Positions 6,482 through 9,458 of a stretch of 9,458 bases of DNA are shown piece after piece. The translations under genes and the position numbers were made by a program. Origin of the DNA: Candidatus Zixiibacteriota bacterium. Lineage in GTDB: Bacteria > Zixibacteria > MSB-5A5 > JAABVY01. Where the stretch lies: NCBI GenBank assembly GCA_011777135.1, contig JAABVY010000116.1, forward strand, positions 1-9,458. Reading direction: 5' to 3'. Positions within the stretch are counted from its first letter, which is position 1. Every line of letters begins with the position of its first letter. The notes under the pieces were generated by a model. The model was not told where the DNA came from and did no database searches. It saw nothing but the letters and a program-made list of their open reading frames with translations.

Positions 6482-6792
6482 TGCCTAAGAAAAAAGGAGC
6501 TGCCGGGGGAGATGCGCAACAGGAAATCCTGGAAGGGATCGATGCTGTGGGTACGATTGTCGAAGAGGATCTGGGTTACCTAAGGAAACGTCTGTCAGAA
6601 ATCCAAGAAGAGATATCCAAAATTCGTGATGACATAGGGGTCATCAAGGTTGATCAGAAAGGCCTCGAGAATAACCAGCTTGACATACTGGAAACCCTTA
6701 AATTCCTCACCGATAAACTTGACCGCCTCGAGATCAGAATTGCCGAGGGTCTGGAGAAGGGTGATTTCGATGATACGATTGATGCGGACTAA
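6481..6792 (+). CDS. Small coiled-coil protein of unknown function
   Basis: I do not recognise a family for this 103-residue protein. After a short basic, Gly-rich N-terminus (MPKKKGAAGG) comes an unbroken 3-4 heptad pattern from about residue 31 to 87, with hydrophobic core residues at 31, 34, 38, 41, 45, 48, 52, 55, 62, 69, 73, 76, 80, 83 and 87, and Gln at core positions 59 and 66. The tail (EKGDFDDTIDAD) is acidic. This predicts a single parallel or antiparallel coiled coil, likely dimeric or trimeric, and soluble because there is no membrane segment or signal. The ATG at 6481 overlaps the peptidase stop by 1 nt and has GGGGG (6470-6474) at 6 nt. A GTG at 6478 would add one residue. Position at the end of the operon before a terminator suggests it accompanies the peptidase, but its role is unknown. 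Confidence 0.8.
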   Translation: MPKKKGAAGGDAQQEILEGIDAVGTIVEEDLGYLRKRLSEIQEEISKIRDDIGVIKVDQKGLENNQLDILETLKFLTDKLDRLEIRIAEGLEKGDFDDTIDAD

Positions 6793-6827
6793 GCATCTGC
6801 AGTAGTCCCATAAACAATCAAAAAAAA

Positions 6828-6848
6828 CGCACCGATCATTACGGTGCG
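6828..6848 (-). terminator. Intrinsic terminator between convergent genes
   Basis: CGCACCG (6828-6834) and CGGTGCG (6842-6848) form a perfect 7-bp stem with a 7-nt loop. On the minus strand the stem is followed by eight T residues (plus-strand A run 6820-6827), so it is a strong terminator for the 6882-8933 gene. On the plus strand the tract after the stem is CCTTCTTTC, weaker, but could also end the 4740-6792 transcript. Confidence 0.85.
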
Positions 6849-6881
6849 CCTTCTTTCATACATCGCAATTCTATTTTTCAG

Positions 6882-8933
6882 CTAATCGTCTTTCTGGCTA
6901 AACATATCTGACAGCGTCTGCCAATCCGGATCTCCTGCGAATTCGGCTCGATCCTGAGCGCTGGCTCTTTCTTCGAATTCTTTAAAATATCTTCCTGCAT
7001 CGCCCTTTTCACCTTTTGCTAATGAAGCCAGGGCAGACAGGGCAAAAACACGGGCATTGGAATCATCGATACCTCGAGCTTTCCGCAGATATTTTAAAGC
7101 ATCTCCATGCTGGCCAATTATGTAATAGGCTTCACCGAGGGCCATATGATTGTCGAAATCATCGTCATCTATGTCAACCGCTTCTTTCAGGTCATCTATG
7201 GCCTGTTCAAAATCTCCCAGCCTGAGATATGCAAAGCCTCGCTCCCGGAATGCTTTTGTATTCTCAGGTCTCCAGTCGAGAATCTCATTCAGGCATTCTA
7301 TGGCTCGATTTAGACGTCCTTCGCTTGTGTAAAAGCGGGAAGCTTTGAAGAGGTCATTGATCGCCTGGGTCTGCTGTCCCATCTGGACATACGCTCTGGA
7401 ACGCTTGTAATAAGTGTCGCCATCTTCATATTTGGCCAGTGCAAGAGTATAATTTCCGATTGCTGCCTGCCAGTCCTCCTTGGAGGCCATAGCATCGGCC
7501 TTGACCAGATATTCCTCAAATGTGATTTCGGAAGGCACATATTCTGTTTTGATTTTTTCGAGCTCGACACTGAATTTGTTATTCTTGTTGCGTTGGATAT
7601 CTATGGTGCTCGAGAATTCCTTGTATCCCTGAGCCATGACCACCAGCCTATGTTTTCCCGCAGTTATATTGGAATAGGTCGTATTACCCGGCCCGAGAAC
7701 TTTATTGTCGACGATCACCCTGGCCTGGGGGATATTCGCGATAACAGTCAGCTGGCCGTAATTGGGAATCGGAACCTCTTTTACCGGAGACGGCTCTTTT
7801 TTCTTCGCTTCATTCCTGTTTTCAACTTTTTCCACAACCGCAATGGAAGGATCCAGGGATAAAGTCAAAATCGAGGTTGCCCCGGAAGCATGAGCGAAAC
7901 TAACAGCCGCTGTCTTATACTGTGGCTTGGAGGCGGATATCGACCATGTACCGGGCTCCAGATTGTCAATGACAAACATCCCCTGAGCATTCGTAAATAG
8001 TGTTTTACCCTGTTCATCAAGAACCACCTGGGCCTTGGGAATGACCTCGCCGGTCTTGGCATTTACAACCAGGCCGACAACTTTGCCCGGAATCACAGGT
8101 ACTGAGGGCCGCGACATCACAAATGCTATCGCTATCACGATTATAATTCCCAGAACCGTACCAAGGTATATCCTCTTCCAGTCAAAAGCTTTCTTCTTGG
8201 CGCGAAATCTCTTGCCCCTGACAACGATTTCGTCTCCGGTTTTTATTTTCATTATCGAAGGCAAATAAATCCGTGATCCGCTGAATTGTGCGACACCATC
8301 AATCGAATTTTCCTGAGACATTGAGGCAGGGGGAAGGATATCGGGCTCAGGCTCCGGATTTACTGGCTGCTGCAAAATCTCCCTTTCCAGCTGTTTTTCC
8401 CAGGAATCCCGAGGTTCTTTTTTAGCGGGCTCTGGAGGCGGTTCCCCATGCTTCTGCCTCATAATATTGGGGATTTTCTTATGCAGATTGGAAATCAGTT
8501 CATCCCGTTCGATACTGGAGACCGTTTCATCAGGAATAATATAGATTTTGTCTGTCGACGTTAAATTATTTTCTGCTTTTTCCGGGGGCTCGTGGCCCTC
8601 CATGTCCAAATTTTCATGCTGAGCAAGAGGCAGGCCGGTCTCAGAGGTATCCTGAGGAACAATCGCATCGACAACTTCCGTAGTTTCCAGGCGGTCTTCG
8701 GAATCAGACTCATAATTAAAGTCATCGGAGCTATTAAAGTCCGCTGTGGAATCGGTGCCGTTGGGAATCAGCTCATCATCAATTCCAAGCCCCTTTTCCG
8801 CGTCTTGCTCGCGAGAGCTAAGTTTTTGATATTCAGGGGTTTTGTCCTTATCAACTTCCTTTTCAGATGAATCCTCTGTGATATTCTCCCGAAGTTTGTT
8901 AATTTTGATTTCATCCGCATTCTTGTCCGGCAT
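6882..8933 (-). CDS. Single-pass membrane protein with acidic N-tail, carboxypeptidase-regulatory-like, PEGA and TPR regions
   Basis: This is a 683-residue protein. Residues 1-215 are polar, acidic and low complexity, probably disordered. A basic juxtamembrane stretch (RGKRFRAKKKAFDWKR, 239-254) precedes one membrane helix at 255-274, so the N-tail is cytoplasmic and the rest extracytoplasmic. Residues 284-362 (KVVGLVVNAKTGEVIPKA, later MFVIDNLEPGTWSISA) match a carboxypeptidase-regulatory-like beta domain. Residues 393-460 (GQLTVIANIPQARVIVDN, GKHRLVVMAQGYKEF) are PEGA-like. From about 472 to 660 there are roughly five or six TPR helix pairs, for example AFRERGFAYLRLGDFEQAID. These suggest a surface-facing scaffold that binds partners or cell wall. 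No enzyme motif is visible. Start ATG 8933 has AAGGAAA 8 nt upstream. Convergent with the upstream operon, it is transcribed alone from 8933. Confidence 0.9.
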   Translation of the reverse strand: MPDKNADEIKINKLRENITEDSSEKEVDKDKTPEYQKLSSREQDAEKGLGIDDELIPNGTDSTADFNSSDDFNYESDSEDRLETTEVVDAIVPQDTSETGLPLAQHENLDMEGHEPPEKAENNLTSTDKIYIIPDETVSSIERDELISNLHKKIPNIMRQKHGEPPPEPAKKEPRDSWEKQLEREILQQPVNPEPEPDILPPASMSQENSIDGVAQFSGSRIYLPSIMKIKTGDEIVVRGKRFRAKKKAFDWKRIYLGTVLGIIIVIAIAFVMSRPSVPVIPGKVVGLVVNAKTGEVIPKAQVVLDEQGKTLFTNAQGMFVIDNLEPGTWSISASKPQYKTAAVSFAHASGATSILTLSLDPSIAVVEKVENRNEAKKKEPSPVKEVPIPNYGQLTVIANIPQARVIVDNKVLGPGNTTYSNITAGKHRLVVMAQGYKEFSSTIDIQRNKNNKFSVELEKIKTEYVPSEITFEEYLVKADAMASKEDWQAAIGNYTLALAKYEDGDTYYKRSRAYVQMGQQTQAINDLFKASRFYTSEGRLNRAIECLNEILDWRPENTKAFRERGFAYLRLGDFEQAIDDLKEAVDIDDDDFDNHMALGEAYYIIGQHGDALKYLRKARGIDDSNARVFALSALASLAKGEKGDAGRYFKEFEERASAQDRAEFAGDPDWQTLSDMFSQKDD

Positions 8934-8990
8934 GATAATATTTCCTTGCTTTTCAGCTCCAACCCTTCTAATCAGCTATAAGTTTGATTA

Positions 8991-9013
8991 TTTCGAATCG
9001 GCCTGTTTCGAAT
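8991..9013. repeat. Direct repeat of TTTCGAAT, possible operator
   Basis: TTTCGAAT occurs at 8991-8998 and 9006-9013, 15 bp apart start to start. Each contains the palindromic core TTCGAA. The site lies upstream of the 683-residue gene, downstream of its candidate promoter, so a regulator binding there could affect transcription. This is a visual match only. Confidence 0.35.
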
Positions 9014-9048
9014 TTTGGAGTTTCACTGCATTGTTGCTAAACTCATGA

Positions 9049-9075
9049 ATTTTATATATATTCATTATCGGCCAA
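9049..9075 (-). promoter_or_regulatory. Weak candidate promoter for the PEGA/TPR gene
   Basis: On the minus strand TTGGCC (9075-9070) is followed after 15 nt by TAAAAT (9054-9049), five of six matches to the -10 consensus. The spacing is shorter than usual. It would give a leader of about 110 nt before the ATG at 8933. Confidence 0.25.
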
Positions 9076-9151
9076 TACATATCTATTGCTTTAATATTGA
9101 GAGGCATAAAAACTTAACCTTTGTGAGCCTGCAGTTTGAACATTTTTTCAC

Positions 9152-9196
9152 TTGACACATCTATAAGTTGAACGTAATTTTGCACTTTAATATTTT
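9152..9196 (+). promoter_or_regulatory. Candidate promoter region for the right-edge lipoprotein
   Basis: Two overlapping candidates are present. A perfect TTGACA (9152-9157) is followed after 17 nt by TAATTT (9175-9180). TTGAAC (9168-9173) is followed after 17 nt by TATTTT (9191-9196). Either gives a short leader before the ribosome site GGGAGG at 9206-9211. Confidence 0.45.
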
Positions 9197-9218
9197 GATC
9201 TCTTCGGGAGGGAAGTTT

Positions 9219-9458
9219 ATGTTTAAGAATTCGCTGATCACAGCTTTAGTCTCACTTTTTTTAGGCGCCTGCTTTTTATTTTTGGGATGCGATGATGATG
9301 AGAATGGGCCTCAAGTACTTGATAACACAGCACTTAAGCTTGAACCCGCGGGTCTTCCTTCAGTAATGGAGGCGGATGGGATGGCTTATGAATTGTGGGT
9401 TGTCGATACCCTGGAGAAAAATACTCTTGCCAGTTTGGGCAAATTCTTCTGGGATAAT
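9219..9458 (+). CDS. Predicted lipoprotein, partial, runs off right edge
   Basis: This is the first 80 residues of a secreted lipoprotein. MFKNSLITALVSLFLGAC is followed by FLFLGCDDDENG. The ATG at 9219 has a good ribosome site, GGGAGG (9206-9211), 7 nt upstream. Two Cys residues could be the lipidated one: C18 in a canonical LGAC box, or C24 at the end of the hydrophobic stretch directly before DDDE. After the signal the sequence reads LKLEPAGLPSVMEADG and YELWVVDTLEKNTLASLGKF. That resembles the 'YEGWVV...G.pvs.GkF' pattern I associate with small beta-rich lipoproteins and anti-sigma-type extracellular domains. This resemblance is tentative because the gene is cut. The frame is open to the window end. 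It is divergently transcribed from the PEGA/TPR gene. Confidence 0.85.
   Translation, partial: MFKNSLITALVSLFLGACFLFLGCDDDENGPQVLDNTALKLEPAGLPSVMEADGMAYELWVVDTLEKNTLASLGKFFWDN

Larger units (their letters stand above)
8934..9218. other. AT-rich divergent intergenic region
   Basis: This 285-bp gap separates divergent genes. It has no coding frame with a credible start and ribosome site, and no tRNA-like fold that I can see. It contains an AT-rich block around 9045-9065, including ATGAAT and ATTCAT arms (9045-9050, 9060-9065), two direct copies of TTTCGAAT, and promoter candidates for both flanking genes. Confidence 0.6.

Noticed and set aside
8842..9048. Plus-strand 68-codon reading frame reaching into the intergenic region
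   Set aside because: Its first part is antisense to the N-terminus of the PEGA/TPR protein. There is no ribosome site or recognisable product.
1..9458. Search by eye for tRNA, rRNA, CRISPR arrays, insertion sequences and transposase genes
   Set aside because: No repeat-spacer pattern, terminal inverted repeats, transposase motifs or RNA-gene signatures were seen.

Overview
The window looks like a chromosomal segment of a Gram-negative-type bacterium. The supporting features are two Cys-anchored lipoprotein precursors, a periplasmic binding-protein transporter, a DD-peptidase and a PEGA/TPR membrane protein. Base composition is roughly balanced. Strong Shine-Dalgarno sequences precede some genes and are absent at others. 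The gene mix suggests an uncultured lineage of the Zixibacteria or a similar candidate phylum, but this is only an impression; the sequence has no rRNA or other decisive marker.

Layout. (1) 1-1600, minus strand: the end of a sugar-type ABC importer operon. It contains a family 1 solute-binding lipoprotein followed, with an 11-nt overlap, by a MalF/UgpA-type permease that runs off the left edge. No ATPase is visible. (2) 1601-1687: an 87-bp divergent intergenic region with two back-to-back sigma70-like promoter candidates. Each ends only 7-8 nt before its start codon. (3) 1688-4697, plus strand: a tightly packed five-gene set whose stops and starts are 1 nt apart or overlap by 1-4 nt. It encodes a DUF6754-type membrane protein, a six-helix membrane protein, a two-helix membrane protein with a large extracytoplasmic alpha/beta domain, another polytopic membrane protein, and a 40-residue zinc-ribbon protein too short for most gene finders. 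This looks like an uncharacterised membrane complex. (4) 4740-6792, plus strand: a DUF72 (YecE-like) protein, a D-alanyl-D-alanine carboxypeptidase-type serine peptidase and a 103-residue coiled-coil protein, again with overlapping ends, possibly continuing the same transcript. (5) 6828-6848: a hairpin terminator between convergent genes. (6) 6882-8933, minus strand: a 683-residue single-pass membrane protein with a long acidic cytoplasmic tail and extracytoplasmic carboxypeptidase-regulatory-like, PEGA and TPR regions. (7) 8934-9218: an AT-rich divergent intergenic region with candidate promoters and short repeats. (8) 9219-9458, plus strand: the start of a lipoprotein that runs off the right edge.

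How they may work together. The importer would bring a sugar or oligosaccharide across the inner membrane. The carboxypeptidase would trim peptidoglycan stem peptides. The five-gene membrane module is the most novel part. Its proteins pair a predicted cytoplasmic alpha/beta domain (DUF6754) with a predicted extracytoplasmic alpha/beta domain, joined by two small polytopic proteins. No enzymatic function can be read from the sequence.
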